Below, one piece after another: positions 1 to 7,958 of a stretch of 34,952 nt of DNA (its first letter is position 1; the number at the start of each line of letters is the position of its first letter). The DNA comes from an uncultured Caulobacteraceae bacterium. GTDB lineage: Bacteria; Pseudomonadota; Alphaproteobacteria; Caulobacterales; Aquidulcibacteraceae. A program made the position numbers and the translations under genes. Under the pieces are notes generated by a model, which did not search any database, was not told the DNA's origin, and was given only the letters and a program-made list of their open reading frames with translations. Location: assembly GCA_902826145.1 (NCBI GenBank), contig CADEDT010000016.1:1-34952 (forward strand). Direction: 5' to 3'.

Positions 1-68
1 CGTTCGCCAAGACCATATGGCGCGCGAACTGGTTCTGCGAAGAAGCCGTCTTCCTGCTGACGCCGTGA
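1..68 (+). CDS. 3' end of an unidentified gene (partial)
   Basis: Reading the third frame from the window edge gives 21 residues (FAKTIWRANWFCEEAVFLLTP) and a TGA at 66-68, four bases before the next ATG. Eighteen of its 21 codons end in G or C, as expected for a real gene at this GC content. The competing frame 2, which would overlap the next gene by ATGA, has clearly poorer third-position GC. The piece is aromatic-rich and too short to name. Its position suggests co-transcription with the DUF2235 gene. Confidence 0.5.
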   Translation, partial: FAKTIWRANWFCEEAVFLLTP

Positions 69-72
69 TCGC

Positions 73-1164
73 ATGAAGCGCCTCGTCATCTGCTGCGATG
101 GGACTTGGCAGCGCCTCTACGGCGACAGCCTCACCAATGTGGCGCTGACCGCGCGCTCGGTCGCTTCGCGTGACGCCAAAGGCAATTTGCAGATCGTCTA
201 TTACTCAGCCGGCGTAGGCGCGTCGGTCGATGGCGTCAGCCTCTGGCAGGGCATGACCGGCGCCGACCTCGACGACAATTTGTTGGAAGCCTGGCTCTTC
301 ATCAATCTGAACTACGAGCCCGGCGATCAGACCTATCTCTTCGGCTTTTCGCGCGGCGCGTACACGGTGCGCTCGCTCGCCGGCTTGCTGCGCAAGTGCG
401 GCATCTTGCGTCGCGAGCACGTCGACAAATCACGCGCTGCCCTCGACCTCTATCGCCATCGCGAACTGACGGCGGACAGCGAAGAAGCCGAGCGCTTCCG
501 CGTCGCGCATGCGATTGCTTGGCCGCGGCTGGCGCGGCCGTTCACCTCGCCGCCCGTCGATCTCTCGATTCGCTATCTCGGCGTTTGGGACACGGTGGGC
601 TCACTCGGCATTCCGCGTTTGCTGCCGGTATCGCTTGGCTTGAATGCGCAATACGAATTCCACGACACGGCGCTATCGCGGTCAGTTGAGCACGCGCGCC
701 ACGCGGTCGCGATCGATGAGCGTCGCGCTCCGTTTACGCCGACGCTTTGGACGAACATAGACAAGTTCAACACCCCAGGCTCGCGCCCGCGCGTGGCGCA
801 ACAATGGTTTCCCGGCGATCATGGCGGCGTTGGCGGCGGCGGTTCACGCGGACTTTCGAATTGCGCGCTGCTCTGGGTCCTCGAAGGCGCCGAGCTTGCT
901 GGCCTCGCCATCGCGCGCGAACCGGGTTCGGTGATTTCAGGTTGCCTCGCCGAGATCGATCCGATCACGCCGTCCGTCGATGGCAGGGGCTTCCCGATCA
1001 TGCGCGCAATGACCTCGCGCTGGCGCAAGGGCTTGAACGTCTTTGAGGACGTCAACGAAGCCGCTCGTTTGCGCTGGGCTGCGAACGCCTCGTATCGCCC
1101 GCCCCTGCTCGCGCCCTTCGCCGACAAGATCACGGCGTCGCTGCGCGAACAGCGCGCGGCCTAG
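73..1164 (+). CDS. DUF2235 family alpha/beta hydrolase (Tle1/phospholipase-like fold)
   Basis: A 363-residue protein of the DUF2235 family, predicted serine hydrolases that include type VI secretion phospholipase effectors of the Tle1 group and many uncharacterised housekeeping-context proteins. The N-terminus MKRLVICCDGTW is the usual family opening strand. A GFSRG nucleophile elbow lies at residues 91-95, with Ser93 as the likely nucleophile. It is followed by VWDTVGS around residue 170 and GDHGGVGGG around 250, which fit the positions of the acidic and histidine members of the triad. There is no signal peptide or membrane helix, so it is probably cytosolic unless secreted by a dedicated machine. 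No VgrG, Hcp, PAAR or immunity gene is visible nearby, so an effector role is not supported here. The substrate is unknown. Its stop codon overlaps that of the convergent DUF1624 gene by four bases. Confidence 0.85.
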   Translation: MKRLVICCDGTWQRLYGDSLTNVALTARSVASRDAKGNLQIVYYSAGVGASVDGVSLWQGMTGADLDDNLLEAWLFINLNYEPGDQTYLFGFSRGAYTVRSLAGLLRKCGILRREHVDKSRAALDLYRHRELTADSEEAERFRVAHAIAWPRLARPFTSPPVDLSIRYLGVWDTVGSLGIPRLLPVSLGLNAQYEFHDTALSRSVEHARHAVAIDERRAPFTPTLWTNIDKFNTPGSRPRVAQQWFPGDHGGVGGGGSRGLSNCALLWVLEGAELAGLAIAREPGSVISGCLAEIDPITPSVDGRGFPIMRAMTSRWRKGLNVFEDVNEAARLRWAANASYRPPLLAPFADKITASLREQRAA

Positions 1165-2420
1165 AGGTACGAAAGCCACCAATCGCGACGCCGCGCTTTC
1201 AGCTGCTGCCAATAGCGGCAAAGCGGATAGAGCAGCGCGAGCACGACGATCCAAGCGACGTAGATCCACGGCAACGTGAAACCGGCGCCTTGCAGCTTCT
1301 CTGGCGCGAGGAAGACATTGATCATGTAGTCGAAGTAGCCCTCGATCGGCTTGCCGACGGCGGCGTTCGCAACGATAGCCAGCGTGTGCACGAGATAGAT
1401 GTGCAGCACGTAAAAGAAGAACGGCACCGCACCAAAAGTGTTTAGCACTGAGCGCACCGGTCCCTTGATCCGTGTCAGCAACGGCCAGATCGTGAAAACG
1501 ATGCCAAGCGTTACCAACGTGAATTGCAGCGACGGCGGATATTTCTGCACGTCGAGGAACACCATTATCATGGCGCCGAGCGCGGTCTGTTCGCGCCAAT
1601 CGCGGGCGACGGCTTCCGGACCGGTCGCGAAGGTTGGATCGCCATAGAGGCTGAAGCCGCGCAACACGAGGAAGAGCGCGAGCATGGCGAGACCGGTGAA
1701 AAGGATCGTGCGATCGCGCTTTGCCGGCTCTTCGGTGAACACCGCGCCCATGCCGTAACCAAAGGCGATGATGCCGATCCAGGGCAGCAGCGGATACGCA
1801 ATCAGGCCAATCGGTTGTTCGCCGACGAACACCGGGCCTCCATCGTGCAGGAACGTCCACAACAGCTGCAGGGAGCCCAGTTCCTGCGCGTTGATGGGAT
1901 CGAGCAGATTGTGCCCCGAGATGATGGCGATGCCGATCCCGAGCACCACCGTTCGGGGCAACCACACCAACGCCGCCAGCGCGATCATCGACCAGCCGAT
2001 GGCCCAGATCACCTGCATGAAGAACGCGTACGGAAAGCCGAACGACCAGCCGAAGCTGAGTAGCGTCACTTCAAGGAAAATCAGCCACAGCCCGCGCGTA
2101 AGCAGAAACCGCGAAAGGCTCGGCGGCGCTTTGCCTTTGGCGAACTGGAGATAGGCCGAGACGCCAGAGAGAAACACGAATGTCGGCGCGCAGAGGTGTG
2201 TGATCCACCGCGTTGTGTAGAGCCAAGCGGTCGTCGTTGTCGGGTCGAGCGGGTTCGAGCCGAGCCCACCGTTGGTGAAGAAATAGTCGCGCACGTGATC
2301 GAGCGCCATCAGCACGATGACGAGCCCGCGCAGCATGTCGATTTCGGAGATGCGAATGCCCGCGGCGAGCGGGCGCGCTGCGGAAGCCGGAGCAGCAGCC
2401 GTAAGTGTAGCGTCAGTCAT
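1161..2420 (-). CDS. DUF1624 / heparan-alpha-glucosaminide N-acetyltransferase-like membrane protein
   Basis: A 419-residue polytopic inner-membrane protein. After a polar Ala-rich N-terminus, residues about 25-45 read EIDMLRGLVIVLMALDHVRDYF, the signature opening of the DUF1624 family, in which the Arg and the Asp-His pair are conserved. These proteins resemble the transmembrane acyltransferase HGSNAT and YeiB-type proteins, which use acyl-CoA to acylate glycans or envelope molecules. Around ten hydrophobic segments follow, ending with a basic tail (KARRRDWW). The start at 2420 has a weak GGGA about nine bases upstream. The gene is convergent with the DUF2235 gene and lies downstream of chrR on the same strand with a 77-base gap, so it could be read through from the sigma/anti-sigma operon. 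The acyl acceptor cannot be told from sequence. Confidence 0.85.
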   Translation of the reverse strand: MTDATLTAAAPASAARPLAAGIRISEIDMLRGLVIVLMALDHVRDYFFTNGGLGSNPLDPTTTTAWLYTTRWITHLCAPTFVFLSGVSAYLQFAKGKAPPSLSRFLLTRGLWLIFLEVTLLSFGWSFGFPYAFFMQVIWAIGWSMIALAALVWLPRTVVLGIGIAIISGHNLLDPINAQELGSLQLLWTFLHDGGPVFVGEQPIGLIAYPLLPWIGIIAFGYGMGAVFTEEPAKRDRTILFTGLAMLALFLVLRGFSLYGDPTFATGPEAVARDWREQTALGAMIMVFLDVQKYPPSLQFTLVTLGIVFTIWPLLTRIKGPVRSVLNTFGAVPFFFYVLHIYLVHTLAIVANAAVGKPIEGYFDYMINVFLAPEKLQGAGFTLPWIYVAWIVVLALLYPLCRYWQQLKARRRDWWLSYL

Positions 2421-2497
2421 GGAAGCATCCCGCGCCGAACGAAGCGCGGGGAGCTATGCCTCAGGTCACACGGGTTGCGAAGCCGGCTTCGACGAAA

Positions 2498-3112
2498 TTA
2501 GACGTCGGCGTAGCGGAACGCCAGCTTGCCGAGCCAGCCCTGCGGCCTCAGCCGCCCTTCGGTGGCGAAGAGGCAAAGGCATGTTTCGTCGCCGTGCACC
2601 ACGGGTTGGTGGTTGAGATCAGCTTCTGCCGCCGCGAAATCGCCGGCCGCGAACACGCCAAGTTCATCGCGATAGGCGCCTTTGAGCACCGTGCAGAATT
2701 CCGCGCCGGAGTGCTCGTGCCGCGCAGTCAGTCCACCCGACGCCACCGACAGCAAGTAGACGCGGTTTTGCGGCGCGTGCGGCGTGTTCACGCCCGCGAC
2801 CCATACGCCCGGCGCCAGCCACTTCTTTGGCTTCGTCGACAAGCGCTCAACGAATGGCCTCGCATCCGTTCGCGCGATAGGAGCTTGTTCGTTCAAACGC
2901 CCCATCACGTTGGCGAGCGCATCCACGCCCACCTCGGCCTGCGGCAACGCCTCAAGGGCAGCGCCCGACGCGGCCTCAAAAGCGCCAACGCGCGCGCGGC
3001 AGTGCGCGCAGCCTTCGACGTGTGCGCCGACGACAAGACCAAATCCCGGCTCAAGTGCGCCCGAGGTGTAGGCGGTCAGGATATCGTCAGAGGGGTGGTG
3101 ACGCGGACTCAC
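2498..3112 (-). CDS. chrR: ChrR-like zinc anti-sigma factor with C-terminal cupin domain
   Basis: A cytosolic anti-sigma factor that would bind and hold the ECF sigma factor encoded just upstream. I choose the GTG at 3112, which overlaps the sigma stop codon as GTGA and has GGGAG eight bases upstream, over the TTG at 3127. With this start the N-terminal zinc-binding anti-sigma (ZAS) ligands fall at His6, His31, Cys35 and Cys38, the positions I recall for Rhodobacter sphaeroides ChrR. The second half (residues about 105-195) is a cupin with an HEHSGAE metal motif, matching the ChrR cupin-like domain required for response to singlet oxygen. The length is 204 residues. By analogy, singlet oxygen or organic peroxide would trigger its release or proteolysis and free the sigma factor. 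The family assignment is firm; the signal is inferred. Confidence 0.92.
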   Translation of the reverse strand: MSPRHHPSDDILTAYTSGALEPGFGLVVGAHVEGCAHCRARVGAFEAASGAALEALPQAEVGVDALANVMGRLNEQAPIARTDARPFVERLSTKPKKWLAPGVWVAGVNTPHAPQNRVYLLSVASGGLTARHEHSGAEFCTVLKGAYRDELGVFAAGDFAAAEADLNHQPVVHGDETCLCLFATEGRLRPQGWLGKLAFRYADV

Positions 3113-3666
3113 TTGTATTGCTCCCAATGCGCGCGCAGCTTTATGAGCGCTAACCGCAAACGTGATTTGACTGTACCGAGCGGAAGCGCCAGGCGCTCCG
3201 CGATTTCTGAATGCGGGCGGTCCTCGAAGAACGCGAGCTGCACGACTTGACGCTGATCGTCCGACAGTACTCTCATGGCGGCCGAGACTTGATCCTCTGT
3301 TTGGGTGCGCATCGACGCTGCGTCGGGCGCCTCCTCACCGCTCTCCTCGCTGACAATCGTCACTGAGCGATATGCCAACTCCGTCTTCTCGCGCCGCAAT
3401 TTGTCGATCCACGCGTTTCGAGCGATAACGAATATCCACGTAGAAGCTTTCGCCTTCATTGCATCGAACGATGATGCGCGCCGCCAGATTGCCACCATCG
3501 CGTCCTGGGCCAAATCTTCCGCTATCGCGCTCGGCGCGCCCAGACGAAGCAAATAGCCTTTCACCTTCCCCGCATAGGCCGCAAAGATGCACGCGAACGC
3601 CTCGCGATCGCCGCCGGCGACGCGCGCGAGCAGCGCCTCATCCGTCTCGTCGACGCGGTCATGCAC
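3109..3666 (-). CDS. ECF RNA polymerase sigma factor (RpoE/ECF11-type)
   Basis: An extracytoplasmic-function sigma factor. Region 2 (residues about 15-80) contains DLAQDAMVAIWRRASSFD and ASTWIFVIARN. Region 4 (about 125-180) contains QRQVVQLAFFEDRPHSEIAERL followed by GTVKSRLRLAL, the helix-turn-helix that reads the -35 element. The open frame extends up to 3735, but I prefer the GTG at 3666 (185 residues): GGAGG lies nine bases upstream, whereas neither the ATG at 3735 nor that at 3699 has a ribosome site, and the ATG at 3675 directly abuts the GGAGG. A candidate autoregulatory promoter at 3741-3770 would start RNA near 3735, which also favours an internal start. The stop overlaps chrR by four bases (GTGA), so the pair is translationally coupled. 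Pairing with a ChrR-type partner places it in the ECF11 group. Confidence 0.93.
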   Translation of the reverse strand: MHDRVDETDEALLARVAGGDREAFACIFAAYAGKVKGYLLRLGAPSAIAEDLAQDAMVAIWRRASSFDAMKAKASTWIFVIARNAWIDKLRREKTELAYRSVTIVSEESGEEAPDAASMRTQTEDQVSAAMRVLSDDQRQVVQLAFFEDRPHSEIAERLALPLGTVKSRLRLALIKLRAHWEQYK

Positions 3667-3675
3667 CGGTCGCAT

Positions 3676-3680
3676 CCTCC
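3676..3680 (-). promoter_or_regulatory. Ribosome binding site deciding the sigma factor start
   Basis: GGAGG on the minus strand, nine bases before the GTG at 3666. No comparable site precedes the longer in-frame starts, and the ATG at 3675 is immediately adjacent to it, too close to use it. Confidence 0.6.
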
Positions 3681-3740
3681 GGCGCGGGGGAAACGCCATT
3701 TTTGCGCCGACGGGGGCGAATTCCAACACGCGCATCGAGG

Positions 3741-3770
3741 GTCATACGCACCGGTTCCCCGCCTGGATCA
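3741..3770 (-). promoter_or_regulatory. Candidate ECF11 autoregulatory promoter (TGATCC-N18-TATGAC)
   Basis: Reading the minus strand, TGATCC at 3770-3765 is followed after 18 bases by TATGAC at 3746-3741. The -35 half matches the TGATCC element that I recall for RpoE/ChrR-controlled promoters in Rhodobacter; the -10 resembles their TAAGA-type element. Transcription would begin near 3735, giving a leader of about 70 bases before the GTG at 3666. The orientation serves the sigma-chrR operon. I found no equally good copy pointing toward the divergent amine oxidase gene. Confidence 0.5.
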
Positions 3771-3848
3771 GAGTGAACCGCAGCCGCCAGCGGCCCGTAT
3801 CCGCTTACGAACCAGCCTCTCGACAGCGCGCTGGAGCGGGAACGATTT

Positions 3849-5201
3849 ATGGCCTTCACCTCCAGCACGAATACGCACCGCCAAAATATCGCTGTGATCG
3901 GCTCGGGCATAGCAGGAATGTCGGCGGCGTGGCTGTTGAGCCAAAAACACGACGTAACCGTCTACGAGAAGAACGATCGCCTGGGCGGGCATTCAAACAC
4001 AGTAATGGTGAACACCAGCCTGGGGCCGACGCCCGTTGATACCGGGTTCATCGTTTTCAACGACGCCACCTACCCCAACCTCGTTGCGCTGTTGGAGCAT
4101 CTGGGCGTGACGACGAAAATGTCGGACATGTCGTTCGGCGTCTCGCTCAACGGCGGCCGCATGGAATACTCCTCTGTCGACACGAACGCCTTTCTCTGCG
4201 GCGGCCGCAATCTGATCAGCCCTCGCTTTTGGTCGATGACCTGGGACTTGCTGCGTTTCTACCGCAATGCGCCGCTGGATCTGTTGCGCACCCGCGACCA
4301 GCTCATCTCGCTTGGCGAATATCTGAACCAAAGAGGCTATGGCGACGCCTTTCAACGCGATCACTTGCTCCCACAAGCCGCCGCGATCTGGTCGGCTTCC
4401 ATTTCGGACATTCATCACTATCCCGCCTGCGCCTTCGTTCGGTTCTTCGAGAACCACGGCCTGCTGAAAATCAAAGGACGCACCGAGTGGCAAACCGTTG
4501 AAGGCGGCAGCCGCACTTATGTTGAGAAGCTCACTGCCCCCTACGCTGAACGCGCAAGGCTGAATGCCGGCGCGGTCTCCGTGCGCCGCGAAGGCGGCGC
4601 CGTATGGGTCCGCGACGCTACGGGAAACAGTGAGCGCTACGATGATGTCGTGATCGCCGCGCATGGCGACGAAGCGCTCGCCATGCTGGAAGATCCTAGC
4701 GTTGATGAGCGTGCACTGCTGGGCGCCTTCAAGTACGCGAAGAACCATGCAGTCCTACACACCGACGCTTCGTTCATGCCACGCCGTGAACCGTTGTGGG
4801 CAAGCTGGAACTATGTCGGCGATCATCCAGACGGCGGCTGCGTTGTTACGTATTGGATGAACAAGCTTCAGGGCATCAAAAGCCAGGAGCAAATCTTCCT
4901 CACACTCAACCCTCGAACCATGCCGCGCGCTGAGACGATCCTCTACGAAACCGACTACGATCACCCGCTGTTCGACGCCGCCGCAATCCGCGCGCAAGAG
5001 CAGCTCTGGTCGCTGCAAGGCGTGCGCAATACCTGGTTCTGCGGCGCGCACTTTGGCGCGGGCTTCCACGAAGATGGGTTACAAGCGGGCCTCGCGGTCG
5101 CTGAGCAGCTAGGCGACGTGCGGCGCCCGTGGAACGTGGCTGACGAATCCGGGCGCATCTACGTGCACGGCGCCCCGCAGCGTCCGGCGATCGCTGCATG
5201 A
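3849..5201 (+). CDS. FAD-dependent amine-oxidase-like protein (COG2907 type)
   Basis: A 450-residue predicted NAD/FAD-binding oxidoreductase. A Rossmann dinucleotide motif, GSGIAG, lies at residues 18-23 in IAVIGSGIAGMSAAWLL. It is followed by VYEKNDRLGGHSNT, where the Glu would bind the ribose and the RLGGH segment is typical of flavin amine oxidases. The C-terminal NTWFCGAHFGAGFHEDGLQAG matches the FAD-closing segment of the superfamily. No signal peptide is evident. Families like this sit beside DUF1365 and cyclopropane-fatty-acid synthase genes in ECF11/ChrR regulons, where membrane fatty-acid modification is the proposed function. Here it diverges from the sigma-chrR pair (113-base gap from the upstream limit of the sigma frame) and is coupled to DUF1365. 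GGAG lies about 12 bases before the ATG. The true substrate is unknown. Confidence 0.9.
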   Translation: MAFTSSTNTHRQNIAVIGSGIAGMSAAWLLSQKHDVTVYEKNDRLGGHSNTVMVNTSLGPTPVDTGFIVFNDATYPNLVALLEHLGVTTKMSDMSFGVSLNGGRMEYSSVDTNAFLCGGRNLISPRFWSMTWDLLRFYRNAPLDLLRTRDQLISLGEYLNQRGYGDAFQRDHLLPQAAAIWSASISDIHHYPACAFVRFFENHGLLKIKGRTEWQTVEGGSRTYVEKLTAPYAERARLNAGAVSVRREGGAVWVRDATGNSERYDDVVIAAHGDEALAMLEDPSVDERALLGAFKYAKNHAVLHTDASFMPRREPLWASWNYVGDHPDGGCVVTYWMNKLQGIKSQEQIFLTLNPRTMPRAETILYETDYDHPLFDAAAIRAQEQLWSLQGVRNTWFCGAHFGAGFHEDGLQAGLAVAEQLGDVRRPWNVADESGRIYVHGAPQRPAIAA

Positions 5202-5953
5202 ACGCGATCTATTCCGGCCACGTCGCGCACATGCGCCCGGGCAAACACCGGCTGCGCTATCCGGTGTTTATGCTGACGATCGATCTCGACGATGTTCCGC
5301 GCGACCTGAAGCTACTGAAGCACAATCGCGGCGCGCTCTTCGCTCTGTTTGATCTCGATCATGCCGCGCGCATTGGTGCGCCAATCAAGCCTCAAATCAC
5401 CGCTAAGCTACGCGAAGCCGGCATTGCCTGGGATGGCGGGCGCATCGTGTTGCTGACGATGCCACGTCTCTTCAACTACGTGTTCAATCCGCTGAGCGTT
5501 TACTTCTGCTATCGCCACGATGGCAGCATCGCTGCTTTGGTGCACGAAGTGTCGAACACGTTTGGCGAAACGCATTTTTATGTGCTGCCGCCGAAGATCG
5601 AAGCGAGCGGCAATCTCACACAAAGCTGCGCCAAGGATTTCTTCGTATCGCCCTTCCTCGAAGGTGGCTTGACGTACGAATTCAACATCACGCCGCCCGG
5701 GCAACGCGTGGCCGTCGCCATGATCGTAAAGCGCGGGGACGAAGTCGCGCTAACCGCTTCGTTCGCCGGCGCGCACCGCCCGCTCACTGACCCAGAACTC
5801 TTCCGCGCCTGGATCGCCAATCCGCTAATGACGTTCAAGGTCATCGCCGGCATTCACTGGGAAGCGCTTCAGATGTGGCTCAAAGGCGTTCGCTATCTCG
5901 GCCGTCGTGGAGATCCCCCTCGCCGCGACGCCGAAACGAAAGCGGCGGCGTGA
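5198..5953 (+). CDS. DUF1365 domain-containing protein
   Basis: A 251-residue protein with the full DUF1365 signature: HMRPGKHRLRYPVFM near the start, LTMPRLFNYVFNPLSVYFCY around residues 86-105, EVSNTFGETHFY around 115-126, and KDFFVSPF around 147. The biochemical function of the family is not established. Its genes commonly neighbour FAD amine-oxidase-like proteins, cyclopropane-fatty-acid synthases and ECF11 sigma factors, so a role in membrane lipid modification after photo-oxidative stress is inferred. The ATG overlaps the upstream stop as ATGA, so it is coupled to the amine oxidase gene. The expected next member, a cyclopropane-fatty-acid synthase-like methyltransferase, is absent: the stop codon sits inside a strong hairpin and the next gene is on the other strand. 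Confidence 0.92.
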   Translation: MNAIYSGHVAHMRPGKHRLRYPVFMLTIDLDDVPRDLKLLKHNRGALFALFDLDHAARIGAPIKPQITAKLREAGIAWDGGRIVLLTMPRLFNYVFNPLSVYFCYRHDGSIAALVHEVSNTFGETHFYVLPPKIEASGNLTQSCAKDFFVSPFLEGGLTYEFNITPPGQRVAVAMIVKRGDEVALTASFAGAHRPLTDPELFRAWIANPLMTFKVIAGIHWEALQMWLKGVRYLGRRGDPPRRDAETKAAA

Positions 5954-5969
5954 TTACTCACGCCGCCGC
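5942..5969. terminator. Strong hairpin between convergent genes, likely bidirectional terminator
   Basis: A perfect 12-base stem (5942-5953 with 5958-5969) closes a TTAC loop. The left arm contains the TGA of the DUF1365 gene. Read on the minus strand the hairpin is followed by TTTCGTTTC, giving a reasonable intrinsic terminator for the DUF885 gene. On the plus strand no T-run follows, so termination of the DUF1365 transcript is less certain. Confidence 0.65.
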
Positions 5970-5990
5970 CCAACGCGTTTGGGGTAGTCC

Positions 5991-7829
5991 TTAGTTCTGC
6001 GCCGGGCCAGAGACCGTCGCGACCCATTGGTTCACTAGCGACTCCGTGACTGAGAGCGGCGTCGAGCCGTTCGTCAGCACCGCATCGTGGAAGCCCTTCA
6101 GGTCGAAGTTCTGACCAAGCGTTTGGCGCGCGCTGTCGCGCATGCGGTTGATCGCTTGGCGGCCGACCATGTAGCTGCAGGCTTGGCCTGGCCACACGCA
6201 ATAGCGCTCGATTTCCGTAGTGATGCTCGAACGCTGATCGCCAGTTGCGGCAACCATCGAGTCGATGGCCTGCTCACGCGTCCAACGCTTCGAGTGGATG
6301 CCCGTATCGCACACGAGGCGCGACGCCCGGAACGCGGCCGACTGCAGGTAGCCAACTTTGCCGAACGGATCGTTGGCATACATGCCCATCTCGTCGGCGA
6401 GTTGTTCGGCATAGAGACCCCAGCCTTCAGCGTAAGCACTAAAGCCCAGCAGCGCGCTACGGATGAACGGGATCGAACCCGACTCTTGTTGGATCGCGAT
6501 CTGCCAATGGTGGCCCGGAATGCCCTCGTGATACGTGAGCGTAGGCAGCGTGAACTTCGGCCACTCGGTCGCCGGGTCGCGCAGGTTGATGTAGTAGGCG
6601 CCAGGACGCGAGCCATCGAGCGCCGCGCCTTGGTAGTAACCGCCCGGCGCGCCAGCTTCCGTGTATTCCGGCACACGCTTGATTTCGAGCGGCGCTTGCG
6701 CCTGCACGCCGCACACTTCCGGCATGCGCGCCTTGATCGCGGCAACCTGTGCGTTGAGGTCCGCCAACAGACGTTCGCGGCCCGCAGGCGTGCTCGGATA
6801 GATTTGATCCGGACGGCGGCCCACGGCGGCAACACGCTCGGCAACGGTGCCGCGTGTCATGCCTTGAGCGCGGAGGATGGTGTCCATCTCGGACGTGAGT
6901 TGCGAGATGAGGTCGAGACCCATCTGGTGGATTTCGTCCGGCGCCATTGACGTCGTCGTGTAAGCCTTGAGCGCCGTTGCGTAGAGCGCTTCGCCGTTCG
7001 GCAGCTTCCACACGCCGGCGTCATGCGTCGCGCGCGGACGGACCGCCGTCAGTGCATCGATCTGGCGCTGGTAAGCCGGCAGCACCGTGTCGCGCACGAT
7101 GGTCTCGGCTTGCGCGACAAGCGCCGTCTTGTCGGCATCGGCGATATCGGTGATGCCTGCCAGGCGATCACGGAATGACGTGACAAGCACCGTCTGCGCC
7201 GGCGCGGTGCCACGGAAACCGCCGAGCTGACGCAGCGCGCCGTCGATTGCGAAGTCCGGTGCGATGACGCCTTCACCGGCGTCTTGGCCAATGCGCTCAG
7301 ATTCTTGGTCAAGGCCGCGGCCATAGGCCGTCAGACGCGCGATGTAGGCGTCGGCCTGCTCGCGGTTGGTGACCGGATGCTGGCTCGCCAGGAAGTCCGG
7401 AATGAACGTGTAGGAACCGGTCAACTGCGTGACCGTGTATGGCGCCTGCGCGCCGCCGCCGCTCTTGAACTGCGCTGCTGCGATTTGATCATCGAGCGCG
7501 GTCATGACGACGTCGTAGGTCACCGCGTCACGCGCATCGAGCGAGTCACGGTTCAGCGCGCGCAGCTGCGTCTGCGCATTTGTCCCAATCTGCAGGAAGC
7601 GCTCAGCGCCGGCGCGTGAGTAGTCGCCGAGGCGATCGATGTAACGGCCGCCCGCCTGCTCTTCCGAAACAGAGAGCGAGGTCGCGAATTCCGGGGACTC
7701 GCGGAGGCTGTCCGTCACTAGCGCGTCGAGGATCGTGTTGAGATCGCCGCTCGATGCGCGGGGCTGACACGCCGCCAGCACCACGCCAGCCGCCGTTGCG
7801 CTCAGAAGCGAGCGCCGAGACATTTCCAT
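5991..7829 (-). CDS. DUF885 family lipoprotein, predicted metallopeptidase
   Basis: A 612-residue exported protein of the DUF885 family. The N-terminus MEMSRRSLL followed by a hydrophobic run and LAAC is a twin-arginine-like signal with a lipobox (Cys21), so it should be membrane-anchored outside the cytoplasm. The motif HEGIPGHHWQ at about residues 433-442 is the hallmark of this family and resembles a gluzincin-type zinc site (HExxH-like, HEGxPGHH). A downstream YAEGWGLYAE, about 35 residues later, supplies the conserved Glu. AAKGN context and substrate are not visible, but related proteins are regarded as carboxypeptidase-like. The start at 7829 has AAGGGG eight bases upstream. The gene is followed by a terminator-like hairpin at 5942-5969. 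It is probably monocistronic, 129 bases downstream of the methyltransferase gene on the same strand. Confidence 0.88.
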   Translation of the reverse strand: MEMSRRSLLSATAAGVVLAACQPRASSGDLNTILDALVTDSLRESPEFATSLSVSEEQAGGRYIDRLGDYSRAGAERFLQIGTNAQTQLRALNRDSLDARDAVTYDVVMTALDDQIAAAQFKSGGGAQAPYTVTQLTGSYTFIPDFLASQHPVTNREQADAYIARLTAYGRGLDQESERIGQDAGEGVIAPDFAIDGALRQLGGFRGTAPAQTVLVTSFRDRLAGITDIADADKTALVAQAETIVRDTVLPAYQRQIDALTAVRPRATHDAGVWKLPNGEALYATALKAYTTTSMAPDEIHQMGLDLISQLTSEMDTILRAQGMTRGTVAERVAAVGRRPDQIYPSTPAGRERLLADLNAQVAAIKARMPEVCGVQAQAPLEIKRVPEYTEAGAPGGYYQGAALDGSRPGAYYINLRDPATEWPKFTLPTLTYHEGIPGHHWQIAIQQESGSIPFIRSALLGFSAYAEGWGLYAEQLADEMGMYANDPFGKVGYLQSAAFRASRLVCDTGIHSKRWTREQAIDSMVAATGDQRSSITTEIERYCVWPGQACSYMVGRQAINRMRDSARQTLGQNFDLKGFHDAVLTNGSTPLSVTESLVNQWVATVSGPAQN

Positions 7830-7958
7830 TCTGAATTCCCCTTGGTTTGCTAGGGTTGCCTGCAGACGGGCGATCCTAGCCCAATTGTCATGCCCCGCAC
7901 CGGGGGTGCGACGAACCGCCTTGTGGGAACGACTAGGACGGCTCGCCCGCCCGTAGCC

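Noticed and set aside
2..76. Frame 2 at the window edge, which would end in an ATGA overlap with the DUF2235 gene
   Set aside because: Its third codon positions are much less GC-rich than those of frame 3, and the residues are Arg-rich like other shadow frames.
2478..2491. Palindrome CGAAGCCGGCTTCG after chrR
   Set aside because: The stem is five bases with a tetraloop and no T-run, and such GC-rich palindromes are common here, so I do not call it a terminator.
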